A stretch of DNA of 64,000 nt from Colius striatus. Its lineage: Eukaryota; Chordata; Aves; Coliiformes; Coliidae. The stretch's first letter is position 1. The number at the start of each line of letters is the position of its first letter. Both the position numbers and the translations under genes were made by a program. Location of the stretch: NCBI RefSeq assembly GCF_028858725.1, contig NC_084761.1, positions 35,432,501 to 35,496,500 on the forward strand. The letters are read 5' to 3'. The notes below the pieces were generated by a model. It saw nothing but the letters and a program-made list of their open reading frames with translations. It ran no database searches and was not told where the DNA came from. This document shows, in pieces, positions 10,901-25,900 of this stretch.

Positions 10901-13900
10901 TACATAGGTTTTTCTCCTGTCAATCACAGAGTTACACAGGATTCAAACTCCAAAAAGCCCAGGATGGGCAAATTCCCTTTTCTACTTCATGGAGCATCGT
11001 GTCATAAACATGTATTGTTTGAAAACTTCTTTTCTTCAAGGATGATTAGCTACTCAGACATATTTCAACCGATATTTACAGTAGTGAGCTGGATAGTGTA
11101 TTCTTCTGTTGTAGTACTCTCTACTGGTATGGACATTTTTTTCCATTTAAGGCAGAGCAGCAATGGTAATCTCCATTTTATGTTAACTGAAGCATTTACA
11201 TTCTTACTCTCTCCTCTGCTTTACTGTCTGTACACTACAGCAAGATATGGAATGAACATTGTACAACCATCTAGCTTCCTCAGGTTCCACTGGAACCACT
11301 GGCAAAGTCCACTTTGCTCAGACAGAGCTCCGGGTGGCTGCTGTTTCTTGAAGGAAAGCATGTTTCAGACTGTTCTGGGACTGAACCAGCAGTACATTCT
11401 CAAAATGCTCATTATTTCCCTTGAAGCTACAACTTCGTTCTGGAGGAAAAAAATGAAGAGTTTCTGTGTTAGATGCACCCAGTTCTTTGCATATTCTTTC
11501 TAATTCAGGTTGCTACCATAGCCGTCATTGTGAAGGTGAGCAGTATCCTCTGGATGAAATGTGACTATCTGTATCGTTACTCTTTAGCAGCTTTGACCTG
11601 TATCTTCTGCTATTTCAGATGCTGGAAGATAAGCAAAATTTCCTGTTTTGGGAATTTGCCAGTACAAAAGTTTGTAAAGTAGAATGTACAAATACAGTGA
11701 CATTTACCATATTGTGCCTTGAGTTTGACAAGTAGGTTATGCATTGTAACATTTTATTTCCTCCTTACAGAACAGAGATTATGGGCACTTTTGTTAAGTG
11801 CCCATAAAATTATTCTGATCTAGTTTTAAACAAAAAACCCAACCTTAACCAAACAAACTCCCAGCTATCTTTTATCCTGGTGGTCAAACTGCTGAAGAGC
11901 AGCTCTGCAGAGAGAGACCTGGGAGTCTTGATTGATAATAAGCTAAACATGATCCAGCACTGTGCCCTCATGGCCAAGATGGCCAATGGCATCCTGGGAT
12001 GCATCAAGAAGAGTGTGGCCAGCAGGTCAAGGGAGGTTCTCCTCCTTCCCTACTCTGCCCTGATCAAACCTCATCTGGAGTCCTGTGTCCAGTTCTGGGC
12101 TCCTCAGCTCAAGAGGGACAGAGAACTTATGGAGAGAGTCCAGCACAGGGCCACCAAGATGATCAGGGGACTAGAACATCTTGAAAGACTATGGGAACTG
12201 GGGCTGTTTAGTCTGGAGGAGATTGAGGGGAGATCTTATTAACTATTAAAAATATCTAAAGGATGAGTGTCAGGAGGTTGGCACAGGACAAAGGGTAATA
12301 GGATGAAGTGGGACACAAAGAGTTCCACTTAAATATAAGATGAAACTATTTCACTGTGAGGATGAGGGAGCAGTGGCACAGGCTGCCCAGAGGGGTTGTG
12401 GAGTCTCCTTCCTTGGAGGTCTTCAAGACCCGCCTGGACGTGTTCCTATGCGACCTGATCTAGGTGAACCTGCTTCTGCAGGGGAGTTGGACTAGATGAT
12501 CTCTGAAGGTCCCTTCCAACCCCTACCATTCTATGATTCTGTGATCCATAGACATAAGTGTCCCTCGTACTCTTGTGTACCCTACAATTGCAAATTACAT
12601 GGGGAGTTTGTACTGAACAATCTACTCCTTCCTTCAGAGTTGTTTCAAACCCTCGTTGATCTGAGGGTTATTACTAATCTCTCATGGTGAATGAATTTAT
12701 TTTCTTGTTCTCTGTTTCTTTCCTAGTAATACATTGCTATTTCTTCTATTCTGGAAGCTGCTACAGGTTGCTGCTCCCTGCAGATTGTGTGGCAACAGGC
12801 AGTCAGTTGGTAGTGTTGGTAAGGAAAAGTATTTGTATAAAGTAGTCACCAGAGGCACCAGGAATCTGCTGACAAGAGATGAGGGAGAGAGATAGACTAG
12901 AACAGGGAAGGTTGAGTAAAGAAAAACATTATGCTGGAAATGCAAGAAATAAAAGGAGTTGACATACAAAATTAAACCATCAAACCAAGAGCAAGGGGAA
13001 GAGGAGGACAAAAATATTAACATGTTGTGGTGAAAAGCCTGTAGCAGTAAGAAGGAAATTTGAATTTATTCCCAAATTTTATAGAGCAGGAAGGAAAAAA
13101 AAACCAGTAGGAGAAGACAGGGCTAAGAATAAAAGGTTGGGAATTACTTAGGATTTGCCTATAAAGGAAAGTGTGTGCTTGATAAGCTGTAGTGAGAGTT
13201 TATAGCATGTAAGACTCCTGTGTGAATACTTAGTGCTATGTCTGCTTGAAAAGTGGAGGAAGCCTGAACTTTTGTGTTAGGATGCGCTTAATGCAGTGGG
13301 AACTTTGCAATGGTGTTGTAAATTGTTTGGCAATTTTTGCTTAAGATATTGCTGCTGGTGCTTGATCCTCTTTCTTACATCCCCAGTTAGTGTATGTGGA
13401 TCTGGTTTGTGGGGTGGTGGTATTTATTTCTAACTTTTTTGGTGATGACTGTAAACCAGCTTAATTAGTTCCTTTTGTCCATGTTATAGTTGAGCCACAC
13501 AGAGAGTTATGTCAATTTTTCTGTGAAACACCTTGCAGCATCACATCAGGATGTAGAGGAGTCCACACAGAATATTAGTGTGAAATGTAGTGAAATTCAT
13601 CCTCTGGCTTAATTTTTCTATCTTATGCAGCTTCTAGTTTTTTCCTGTTGCACTTGCCCAGAAAGTAAATAAATCTGCCACATCTTTTTTGCAAGAGGCT
13701 TGATAGCTTTTTACTGGGTGATGCAACCCTGACATTATTTTCTACCTTCCTCATTTGTTCTGAAAAACAAGCACCTTAATCACTCAGACTTTTATTCATA
13801 TGATGTAAAAAAATCAAATTGGTAATAATTCAAAATAACGTAGTTTCCAAAGAGGAGTTCAGGATTTCAGATAGTAAGAAGCTGACTAACTTTTCTAAAC

Positions 13901-16900
13901 TAGTCTCCAAGCCGTTTTGATAATAGTGATCATCTTGGTTTTGGATATATATATTAGAAAGGGTTATGAATGGCTCTAAAAGTGCAGTTAAACTATGGAA
14001 CAATAGTCAGTCTTCCTTTTTACATGCAGTTGAAAGCCAATGATATAGTTTGACTTTCACCTTATTATGCCTCTACACATACCAACAATATATAGATATG
14101 GTGATAGCTAAACTAGGTATATACGTAATATACATATCTTTAGACAAGTGAAGGTACAGTGCAAAAGTTTGATAAAGATGACAAACTTTGTATTCATGTC
14201 CTCTTGTAATGAAGTAGGCGATAGTAGAAAAGATGCAATATCAGACATGAAATGATGGTAGTTCAGCTAAAAAGACTGAAGAGAACTTTTTGTGGCTGTT
14301 GTAGTTTGTAGAATTTACATGGCTTTGGTTACCTATATAAAAATTATTTTCAACCTTCAGCCTTCTTTATATTGTGTAGGTACTAATAAAATACCTTTTT
14401 TCCCCCTAATTCTGTTTTATTATATATTAGAAATTATTACTTTTGAACACAGTTTTGTGCTTTTTTCTGTTTATAATTAATCTATGGCAAAAAAAGGTAG
14501 TTGAGATATAGAAGCATATCATATCTTAAACTATAGGACCTTGCATTTGAATCCATCTGAAGTTCCAGGTAATGCAACAGATTTTATTCAGAGAAAATAT
14601 TTTTCTGGTTTGGTTTTACGGCCTGGGCACACTCAGTTCCCAAAGTGAATCTGTGTAAGGCTTGAGCATACCTGACTTCCATGTCCTCCTTTCCAATTTC
14701 GGCACCTCTGATGACACTCTTGAGTGAGTGTTACTGTGTTATGACTAGGTTAGGTATTGGACTCTCTTACTCTTGTGTCTGGTCTCATACATGTCTGTAT
14801 GCTCACGTCACTAACCTTTCTTCTGCTTTGACACAAGGTCCTTCCCTCCAGCTGTAAAGTGTACTTCCTCTAATCCTAGCAGAGGGGATCATAAGGCAGA
14901 TACTAATTATTTTAGAGGGAAAGGAGATCATGCCTATTACTGGTCTTGAGAATATTGAATTGTCTTAATTTACAATCTAAGGCTACCTGCAGTAATTCCA
15001 GAATTTCAGAGTAAGGACTGGTTTTGCTCATCTTCACCTTCAGTAATCAGAATGGTGGTGTTCATCAAGCTCTTCACTGACTTCTCAGTGAGCCAGAAAC
15101 ATTTTTTTATATGAGTACTGTCTTATTTAGCCTTTCCTGCAGTGCTGGCTATAATGGTAGATCACTTCTGATGGATTTAGTGTAGGTTTCCCTTATCACG
15201 ATGGCTGGTTCTTTGAAAGGTGGGTAACAAGTCATGTCCTACAGCACTGTGGACTGCCTTATGTCTTTTTTCACTTGACCTCAGAATGAACCACAAAAGT
15301 CAAATGCTGGGTGTTCCCTGGATTTGATATGTGTTGTAATTAATCTTTCTGAGGATCTTTTTGTGATAAGAAAAGATTTGCTGCTGTAATTGGCCCATTG
15401 TTGTCATGAGATCTGGTTGTTCTTACAGTGCAGTGCCCTATGCCAGGGCTTATCTACAGACCTTACAATCTTACCTTTAGCAGTGCTAGGTTTTCAGAAT
15501 TAGGTTAGTCTCTTCCTTTTCGATTGGAAGTACTCTACATTATCTGCATGATCTCTTCTTTATTCACATCAAGAAAACTGATATTCCTCAGCTGAAGAGT
15601 TAATTTTTCAGATCTAAGACTGCAGCTTCTCTCTGAGTTTCCTAGGAAGCTGGAACATGGTGACTTCTGGTGGTTGTTCTGGATGGATTTATGGTGCATG
15701 ACGGGGAGTGGCATTCTTCAGGATGATGATACTGACTAAGTTTACCTTGTCCCCTACTCTTTCCCTCTCTAAGCCTTTGAGATTTTTCAACTGGAGAGGA
15801 TGGAGAGCATCCTGGCCTTCATGCCTCATCACTGAGTGGGAGTGCATAGCTTGTTAAAGCTGTTATATTTCTGGATTCACAGTAGTAATATTCATAGTTT
15901 TCAAACTGAATCCCAGCTCGGATGCTGCTGTAGGAACATGTAAGATACAGTCCTGACAGTCCAAGTATTGAAGGTACTCAAAACCCTGAAGAGAAATAGA
16001 TACACCAATGTAAATGGCTTTTCAGGGATATGCAAGTGGGGACCAGTGGCAGAGGAAATAATCCAGTCTTTCTTTCAATTCTTTTGCAGTTCTTCTTTAT
16101 TGGTTCTCCTGACTCTAAACTATTCTATTTATGTCTCAATGAGGTACATGTGCTACGCTATGGGCATAGTTTTGGGGTTTTAATATCTACAGATGCTTTC
16201 ACACTGGTGATGAGAGCCATGCTGCGCAGCATCCTCAGTGCTTTGAGGGTCTTTGTGACCAGGCATGGAAGAAGCTATTTGTTTATTATGAAATCTCAGG
16301 CTGTTCAAATTCCCAGTGAGCAAATGAATGTTAAAAGAGCCATCAGATGGCAAGGGAGGGCAGAAATAGTGGTGTTCTGCATGTAACAGAAGCCTTGGAG
16401 ATAGTTATTAATTTTGTTTGACTGCTGAATGAATTCCTGTCAACCTTGTTATATCTACATCAGTAGACTGCTTCTCTCCTTAAAATTGGAATAGTTTCTT
16501 TTTGTACTTTCTGGCAGCGTGGTATGAATTTGCAATTTTACATAAATGATGAGTGACTTTAGTTTCAGTGTCTGGAAAACTTTTTATATCTACTGTCATC
16601 ATCTTGTTTTATTAAAAGATGCTTTAACAGCTGCAGAAGGCTCAGTTCAGGTATGTGGTTCTTTGGTCATGCTGCTTATTTTGCAGTTTGTTTTTGTTTC
16701 AGCTGTCACCTCTTCAGTGACTCAGCAGTTTGATAGTTGGTTTAGCAGAGCAGGCACTTCTTTCTGTACCTTTTTGTTATGCAAGCAGAGCAATAGCCCT
16801 CATTTTGCAGCTCCTTTGAAACAAGCATAATATAACTTAGTCATGTGGTTCAATCAAGACAGACTTTGCCATCTCCTTGTCTTTCAGTGGGCTGGGTGGT

Positions 16901-19900
16901 TGGGCTTGACAGAAGCACTGCTGTGTGAGCATAGGGAAAGCAAGCGGGGTGTGTGCTCAGAGCAGGGAGAGGTGTGGATGCAATTTGCTGTGATGAGCTC
17001 AAGTTTGTGGTTTTAGGTTTGTTTTTTTTTTTCTCCTCTTCGATTCTTATTTCTTTCCTTTGCATGACTCCAGGGAACACAGTCCCCTTTTTTTTTTTAT
17101 TTTCATTTTTTTCTAAAAGGAACAGCAGTAGGCTGCAAGCTTATAGATGTGTGTACTTCATTTTTGCTTCCTCTAAATTGCTGTTTAAGGATGCTTTAAC
17201 TTAGGGCAGCTGCTGTCAACGTTAGCTTCAGATTTACCAGACTGTCATGAAAGATCATTTCACTAAAGCATTAGCTGCTTCACTGGGACTTCACAATCCC
17301 AATTTAACAAAACCTCTGTTTCAATGCTGGCTGATGTATCTAAATGAGAGTTTTGGAAGGTTGCATGCATTTGACATACTTTACATTTTGGGGGCCAAGT
17401 TTGTTTTCAGGGGGAACATGGAGGATGAAATTCTGTCCTGTTTTGTCTCCAGCTTTGCTGCAACTATGAGAATTTCTAGAATTTTGCCCATGTATTCTTT
17501 TCCTCCCCTGCCTTAGCACAGCACAGGAGTTTTAACATGCAGGAAGATCATTGTCTGGTGGTGGGGAGTATTGGATTGCATATCGAATCAGAAATAGCTG
17601 ATACCATTTGATATACTATGTCATCTTATAATGAAACCTTTTAAGGACGCTTTCATTGAATTTGTCAGCCAGACACTGTGATACGACAGCCATGGGGCTG
17701 CCAAACTCATCTATGAAACAACTCTTTTTTTCTCAAGAGTTGCAGTGTAGATTCTTTTCACAGAGTCTCTTCCTTGCTCTCAAGATAAGAGGCTGCTCTT
17801 TAGCTGTGTTACCTTAGGAACCAGCCAGATAAACATCCAATAAAATCTTGTTTTCACGAGTTTGTTTCTGAATATCAGTATAAAATCTTTAGCTTATTTT
17901 CAGTAAGGCCTTTCCCCCTCCCTTCTCCCAACATACACTGTGCCAGACAATAGCATTTTTGCTCAGAGAGAGATGGTTGTGTCAGGCTTCTTTTATTATT
18001 TTTTTCTCCTCCCCCCAGGAAATGCTTTGCCTCCATTTTAGCGCTTAGGAGAAAGAATTTCTTCAACATATCTTCTTAAAGTTGAGATGTGCTATATGAT
18101 AAGATATGCAATACTTTCTAATATATCATGCTTTAGATAAACAAGGCATGCAAAGCTTTAATAGCAAGGTAATTGCTATCACAAGAATCTTTTCAAGAAA
18201 AGAACAAACCCAAACCCCAGAAGTTTGTTGCTTGCACACCACAACTTGGAACTGATTATTTCTGTTGAGTAAATCTTTCTGTTTTAATAGTTAATTCACG
18301 TGGTTCCTGACATACACAAGTTCAGTAAATTGAAAAACTCTTAAATTCTAGAATGTGCTTAATATTTAAAGCTATTAATTTATGTTTTATTTCTTTTTCT
18401 TAACGTTGCTGTTGAAGAAATGTGGGGTTTTTTTCTCCACCTGAATCCTAGACCATGATCTCTTGCTGAGTAACCAGGAGCTGAAAGTGACAGGCAAATT
18501 CAGGTGTCATGCTAGGGTGCTTTTGCTACAGCTGAAATGTATTATGGGAATGTAACAGCCCAGTGGTCCATGTACTTGCACTTAGGAAGCATTTTTCCAC
18601 TGGAACTTTTGGAGCACCTAAGAAGTCATAGAAAACCTGGCAGTTTTTACATGCTTTTATATAATGATGCCTGCTAAAGGACAGTATAGTCTTACTAGCT
18701 GATAGATAACCCTTCTTGTTAGATTTCTCTTCTTTAGAAATAAACATGCCGTGACATGGACCCGAACATTTTATTTCATCCTCGGTTTCTTTATTTGCAC
18801 ACCTTTCCACTGTTGGTTTTTCTTTTTCTTTCCCCTCTGAATCTCAGCAAGAAATCATCTGATATTTATTCCAAATCTTCTTATGAATTACTGCTTTACT
18901 TTCCTGGGTCAGAAGGTATCTTTTGTACTTCTCTGTTCTGAGTATTATTTTTAAACCCTTATAAGCAAGTGGTGTATATTGTTCTAGAGCTGATCACAAA
19001 ACTTGCATAGCATGTTTCAGTTAAATATTTAATAAGTGGAAGATTTTAGTATTCACTTGTTGAAAACTAAACAATAGCCATTTGAGGTACACATAAGAAA
19101 AGTCCTCTTGATAGTATATTCTTGAATCGTGACTATTTTGTGTTAGAGACATTTTAATACTCTTCTGGAAATATACTTAGAATTTCTGTTTTCTGTAGTT
19201 TTGCTGGTGTCAGGCTCATTTCTGAAACTTAATGTTGGAATTTATTTGACTTGAATAAAAGCAGGAGAATTTTTTTTCTGAAAACATCAGAATTGTTTTA
19301 ACTTACAGTTTAGTCTATGCAAGTAGGATACTTTATTTAAATTCACTTCCGAAAAGCTTTTGTCTTCGTCTTGCCTTCTGTGTTACTGAGTTAAATTAAT
19401 TCTGCATATAAGTTATGAACAGAATAAGGGAGAAATAATCTACCTTCTAGTAGCCTTTTTCAACGTTACCATTGAGGATCTTTGTTTTAAAAAAGTACTC
19501 AGTATTTAGAGAAAATAATACAAACCTCTGTCTTCACTTCTTGTTTTTCTTCTCTGAATGAAGCCAGTTTTAGCTGAAGGATTTTGTTTTACCTGAAGAA
19601 AAAAAATTCTATGGTTAGAAAAAAAGGGAAGAAGAAGATAAGTTCAAGTAAAAGTAAAACTCAAAACTATGTAGGTTCTGGCCTTCAAAGGTATGTAATT
19701 GTTGGAAGATGTAAATAATTGTGTAGTGGAAAATTCAGAAGCAATGAAGCAGACTAACTTTCGGAAGAGGACATCTAAGCAAGAAGTACATTTCTAGTCA
19801 GCACAATTCAGCTTTTAATTCAGTTTGCTACATCTGATTCCTTCCTTTATTTGGCAAATCTGATAGTTTTGAAAGCAGAGCATATTTTGAGAAACCCTTC

Positions 19901-22900
19901 TGGTTATGATTCCAGCACATTTAAGTTCCATTTTTATTAGTGGAATTAAATGCAGAATGATATTTTCATGCACTGTAAATTCCAGTTTTCATCCCAATTG
20001 TGTCTGACACAGATCCAAAGGAAAAACTATTGTATTGTTAAATAAGGAATGTGCCATAAGGAATATACCATTCACCATTTTATAGTGTATTAAATTTTAA
20101 AATTCATAATTAAAAAAAATGTTTGCTTAACTATGTAATTGCTAGAATGACTACAAGATATATTGGCTAGGAAATCAGTTTGTAAAAGTTGAATTTGGTT
20201 GTAAACCATGTTATGTAAGCCAACAATAACGACACTTTCTTTTAGAAATTAAATATCCCAATGCACAAGAAGATTAAAATCAGCTCTTGTAAGTTAGATT
20301 CTTGCTTTCTTTTGTTAATTTACAATTACAACTGGACTGATTGTCCATTTTTTTTTTTTTTGCTTTTGGACAATCCGCCTCCATTAGGTGTGCATTTACA
20401 ACACACTAAAAACATTCAAGATTGTATTCCTAGATTTTTGTGGTTCTTAGCAGATTTATGCTATCTAAGAGGTTAAACCTTGGAATGAGACAAACTGTAT
20501 GTATTGTGAGATCTGTACTTCTGAGTGAGGATTCCTATGTGACTTTCAATTCTATTTCTGCTTAGAAATTGCCTGAAGTGCAGCTCTTTGTTTTGAAGAG
20601 ATGGTGACATTAAATATTTGTAGTAATTAGTGTTTTGTCATTGCAGCAAAGGAAAGTCTTGCAGTGCTGAAACACTTTAGTTCTTTAAGTTCTTTAAGGT
20701 GTAAAATGAGGAACATTCTTTATGTCGCGGAAGACTTTGTATGTTTTTCAGTGACTAAGAAAAATTTTAACTTTGGCTGCTATTTTTTCTTCCCTTGTGG
20801 CAACTCTGTGTTCAGCCATTGATTTTAATATGTATTTGAACAGTGTGTCGTGAGGGCAGAGAGACAGAATCTACGTGGTTATGTGACTGCAATCTCAGTC
20901 CGGAGACAGCATCGTGATCCCAGTGTTGTAAGAGCTGCAGCCTCTTCTGAAATCTTCCCAGTTGTGCATGCCTTCGTACAGCACTGAGAAGATTTTTAAA
21001 TAGACTCATCAAAACTTGTAAAGGCAAAGTGGCAGCTCAAATAATAGCCTGCTATATGCAGTTTCATTGTATCTGTCTTTATTAGATAAGGAAAGTAAAA
21101 TTTTGCCTTTTTATTGGTTCTGTCATATATCTCAGGTAATTTGTCTTAGCTTAGGATGTAGGGCATGTAGGAGAAATACTTTCAAGGAGTAAATGTAGAA
21201 TCATAAAATGGCCAGGTCTACAAAATCAGCTTGACACTGTTATTGGTTTTGAATTTGAGGATCTAACTGGTTATCTGTCTAATTATAAAGATTCAAACAC
21301 ATTGGTATGAAAATAAATGTTATTCATCTTGTTGATTCTGACTTGAATATATTTTTGCTTAGTCCTGGTCAAAGTCGCCCATCAATGGTCTCATGGATGA
21401 ATACTCCATCTGCTAACCCAGCTGCCACAAATACCGCACCATCCGCTTTCTTCTTCCCGAACCCTACCACTGGGAGTGACGGAGCAGTGGAAAGGTATGG
21501 TGTACACTTCAACTTTTGCTAATTGCTTATTAGCCTCCTTTTTTTCTGTGTCTTTTTTGAAACAGCTAAGTTGTATTTTCTGCAGTATGTGAATTGTCTC
21601 AAATCGAGAAACGCAACCTGAGTGATTTTCACAGAAAATCGTAACTTGTCTGTTTTGCCTTTTCCTTTCCTTGTAGAAGGTACCCAGCTTGATTCAGTGG
21701 CTTGTTGGTTAATACAAGCAGACCTTGATTCGAGTAGTCAATTCATAATGTCTCTCTACTACAGTAATTCTCTTACAGTGCCTTTTCAAATACAGGTTCT
21801 TTCTTTTTTGTAGCCGACAATGTCAAGTTTCTCATCTAGCCTTCTTGCCTCTGAAAGACAAGGTTTCATTTGTTTGGCCTGCTTTCCTTCCATAGTATTT
21901 CTGCTTCATTACACATTTTTGTCCATCTTTTGAAGTGTTTTCACTTTTTCCTTTGAAGTTCTTAACCATCTTAGCTTTCTCCTTCAAGTTTTAGAATGTT
22001 TGCTTTTCTAATTAGTTGGGTATGTTTATAAATTCAGTCCAACATTTGGTAACAAAATTTCATTTCTCTGCACCTGAACTGCAAGTTCTTTGGGGCAGGG
22101 AGAACCTTCCCAATTTTTGATGTGTAGTTATGGTTTCTTGGGCTCAAAAAAAGGTGGTTTAATGGTGTGGGTCCCATGTCTAAACAAAGCGTCATTAGGC
22201 AGCAGCAAACTTGGCAGTTCACAAAGGCGTGTTTAAGTAAGGCATGCCAAAAATACTTCTGTATACCAAGATGTCTGCTTATGATACTTGAAAAAAAAAT
22301 TAGTACTTTGGACAAATTCATACGAATTATTTATTACTAAGCATCCCAAGAACACCTCTAAAAGACTGAAATGTTAGAGATCTTACTGTGCTTAGGACAC
22401 AATGGCATCTTCAATAGTCTAGTATTGTAAACAAATGCAAAAAGTGACTTCTTTACAGTGACAGTGAAAAGCTGAATTGCAAGATTCATGAGGAAATGTT
22501 TCAAAAGTTATAATGATGATTAGTCTATAAATTAAGTATAGTATGCTTTGCTTACTATTGATTTCATTGCTGATTAGCACTCACCAAAATTTTGACTGTG
22601 ATTGAAAGTCAAGTTTAACTATCATAAAAATACATGTGCATAAAGCTGAGCGTACAGTATTCAGAAATGCCAACAGTAAACTGTCAAGCTTCAGCTTTGG
22701 CATTTGTGTGTATGAATTATAAACTGGTAATAATGCATGTTTTGAATTGTAGTCATCTCCAAATGAGGATGCAGAGAGAATATTTGAGAAAGGAGGGTGT
22801 CTTCATAATTGTAAAAAAATGACCATAATTCATAATTTCATTTTTCAGCATTGCCCACCGAAAAGCAAGAGCAGTTTATCCATGTGAAGCAGAACATAGC

Positions 22901-25900
22901 TCTGAATTATCATTTCAGATAGGAGCAATTTTTGAAGATGGTAAGTACCGTTCAAGTAAATATAAAGCAATGAAAAACAAATTGACAAAACTGCTAAAGG
23001 GGCTTTGGATGAAAAGACAAGCCTAACTGCTATTCTGCCAATGTTGTTGATGGCGCACTGTTGGTGACATAGAAGATTTCTGGTATGCAGAAGCTACTCA
23101 GTAAGTACTTAATGCTATGAGGCAATGCCTTTGATTTCTGGAGAAGTAGACATTCTCAAGTGATCTAATTTTTCAGCAGCGTTTAAATGAGTTGTAATAC
23201 CAAAATGGTTATTCAGCATTAGAGAAAAACATCTTGGCCTATGAATCTGTATTTTTTTTTTTTAAATGTGGATTACAGTTGTAAAATAACACATGGGCTT
23301 TCATTTAGAGGAAAAAACCTCACAAACCGGTTTAGAGATTTTCAAACAAGCAGAGATCCAGGTGAATCAGGTGATCACTGGAGAGAAAAGAGAGCGTTTA
23401 TTCTTTGGATCAAGGGTGGTCTCTAGTGTGTGTGTATACTGGTAGAAAAAGGAGTATTTACTGAGGTGCAGAATGAAGGCCCGTGTTTAAAAATGTATAT
23501 GGACCCAATATGAAGATCCAGGAGGTGATTCCTCTACTCAAGACTGTTGCTCCTCAGTGAGCTTCCATCGCTCTACTCTACAGGAGCTGCACAGAGATTT
23601 CAAACTGATAGGAATAGTTTTAGTTTTTAAACCTTATGCCAACGACTACTGTAATACAGACTCTGCTGATGCAGAAGACGAGTAGAGCATTGTTTCTTCC
23701 TATCGCAAGGAAATTCCTAAGAAAGAGATGGAACAGAATGGCTCAACAAGGCCTAGACAAATTCAGCAATCCTTGTTATTTTAATGCAATTCATTAATAA
23801 TTCTAAACAGAAACTTAGTTCATAGCAGCGTCATAGACCTTATTACGAGATCATGATAAAAAAACCCTACATCCTTACTAAAAACTAGAGGACTCTTAAG
23901 TTTGGCCAAATATTCATATAGGTTTTGTGCAGACTGAGAAATTCAAAGTGATCTGAGAATTAAATCCCTAAGAAGTGTGTGAGTACTGACACCGGTGTTT
24001 CAGTCTTTTTCAGTCTGTCTAGAGGCAGGGAGGTAATAAGAGTCATACTGGCCTCTAAAGAATCTGGAAATTTTGCAGTGATGCCTGTTTTCTTCTCATC
24101 CACTGTCAGCTTTTTTAGTTCTCTACTAGGTCAAAAATCTGATATGTGCTTTCCAGAGGGAAAGTGGTATTTAATTTTGCATGACTAAATGCACTTAGAG
24201 GATATACTGCCCAGTCGTTCAAATAGCACGTGTGAGAATCTTTGGATGTCAAATAAAGCAGGAGTATTCCAGACTCCCAGTTTACGTCCCGCAGGAAAAA
24301 GAGAGAAGCACAGAGTCTGAAACAGCTGGAAATCATCAACCTGCAGACATTGAAAAGCTAACTAAAGATGTCTTATATTTTCCAAAATGTGCCCTGTTAA
24401 CTCTGTTTGTACTGAGTCAAAGCCCATGTGGGACAGTTTTTTCTCATAAATGCACTTTTTTGTTGGTTTTTGGTTTTTTTTTTTTTTTTTTTTTTTGCAG
24501 GGTAACGTCGTCTGGGGTTCCCATTAGGTTCTTCCCTACTAGCACCCAGTTTACAAAATAATAGTTGATGTTTCCTATTAGAGCTGCCTTGCAGGCAAAT
24601 GACATCTGAATCAAGTTAGGCGGGAAACCTTTTAAAGATGAATTAGCTAAATGATTCCTCTTTTTAAAATCTCTAACACCAGTTATTTTAATTTAGGAGT
24701 TTTTTTTAAACATGACTGATAGGGATCTTCAGCAGACGTAAAACTGTACAGGGAAAAAGTCTGCATGAGGGAAAAACTCTGATATCTGATGCATAGAAGA
24801 CAGATATTTCTAATGCAGAACAGGAAGGGTTGCACACATGTTGTGTTGGCATGAGATAAGAAAGTCTTTCAGGAAGCAGTTGCTTCCATGTTGCGAGAGC
24901 AATGTTAAGATGCTTTTCTTGTTCAAAGAAGTCTTTAGAAGTTAGGTTAAAGCTACCATGGTTTTGGTGCATTACAGCCTCAGCTGAGTTTTTCAACTAG
25001 AGTTGGATTCTCCAAGGACAGGTACGCAATTCGACTCTTTGGCAGCTGTCGAGAAATGTTTTGACTGTAGGACTGTTTTTCAATATCGTCATACAAATAA
25101 GATTGGAAACTTGGGAAAAAGTTACATGGATTGCATTTTGGAAACCTAAATGCAGATTTACAATAGGAAGGATCACATTTCCTTAAATACATTTGTTTTG
25201 ATTTATTCCACTGTATGCTGGTTATTTTATAGTTATTTTCCTTTCCCTGCAGAGCTTTCAGCTTAAGGTGGGCTGTGCATTGGCAGGAAAAAAGGAGGGG
25301 ATAGCATGGCAGTAACTAGACATATGTAATAACTTAATGGCCATTCCATAACAGTTCCCTAAAGGTTATGTCATGGATGGCTCCGTCAGTATAGAAAGGT
25401 ATTTTTATTAAAAGTGTAGACCAGTCTCCATATTTGACACCTCTGAAGTGCCTTCACATAGGCCTTTTCCTTTTTGTGCTAGGCACCCTTGTGTCTATGC
25501 TGAGAATCAGATTCTAGTGAGTCAATTCAGGCTCTTCAGTTACTCAATTTAAATTCCCACATGCCCTAATAAAGCCCCCAAATGAAAAATTAAAGTAATA
25601 ATACATCAATTCTGCAGCTCTACCAATAACCTTAACTATCAAAGTGACAACGCATCAATCAAGTTGACATACAGCTAGTATCAACCATTAAAGTAACTGT
25701 TAAATTAATGTCTACTAAAAAGTGCTGCTTCCATTAGTGAGGATTTTATCCGTCTCTCCTTTCTCCACCCTGCCTCTCACTTTTCTAATCTTGTCTCACC
25801 TCTCACTGCTTGTTTGTTGAGATTTTTCCTTTCTCTTCCTTCTATTTCCCACTTTGTTTCCGTCTTTTTTTTTTTTTCATTTCCCTCCCCTGTTCTTCTC

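Larger units (their letters stand above)
7902..21362 (+). other. ARHGAP10: ARHGAP10 intron, 13.5 kb, contents
   Basis: The intron is bounded by gtaagt at 7902 and ttgcttag ending at 21362. It holds an A/C-rich stretch (9479-9574), an unexplained 239-codon open frame (10784-11503), a perfect hairpin (11779-11807), a CR1 copy (11878-12545) and T-rich runs near 17020, 17090 and 20348. The rest, including 12546-21362, is AT-rich sequence in which I recognise no exon, RNA gene or mobile element. Confidence 0.85.

Noticed and set aside
20687-20705. Short tandem AGTTCTTTA repeat
   Set aside because: Two units of about 10 bp are within chance expectation for AT-rich intron sequence.
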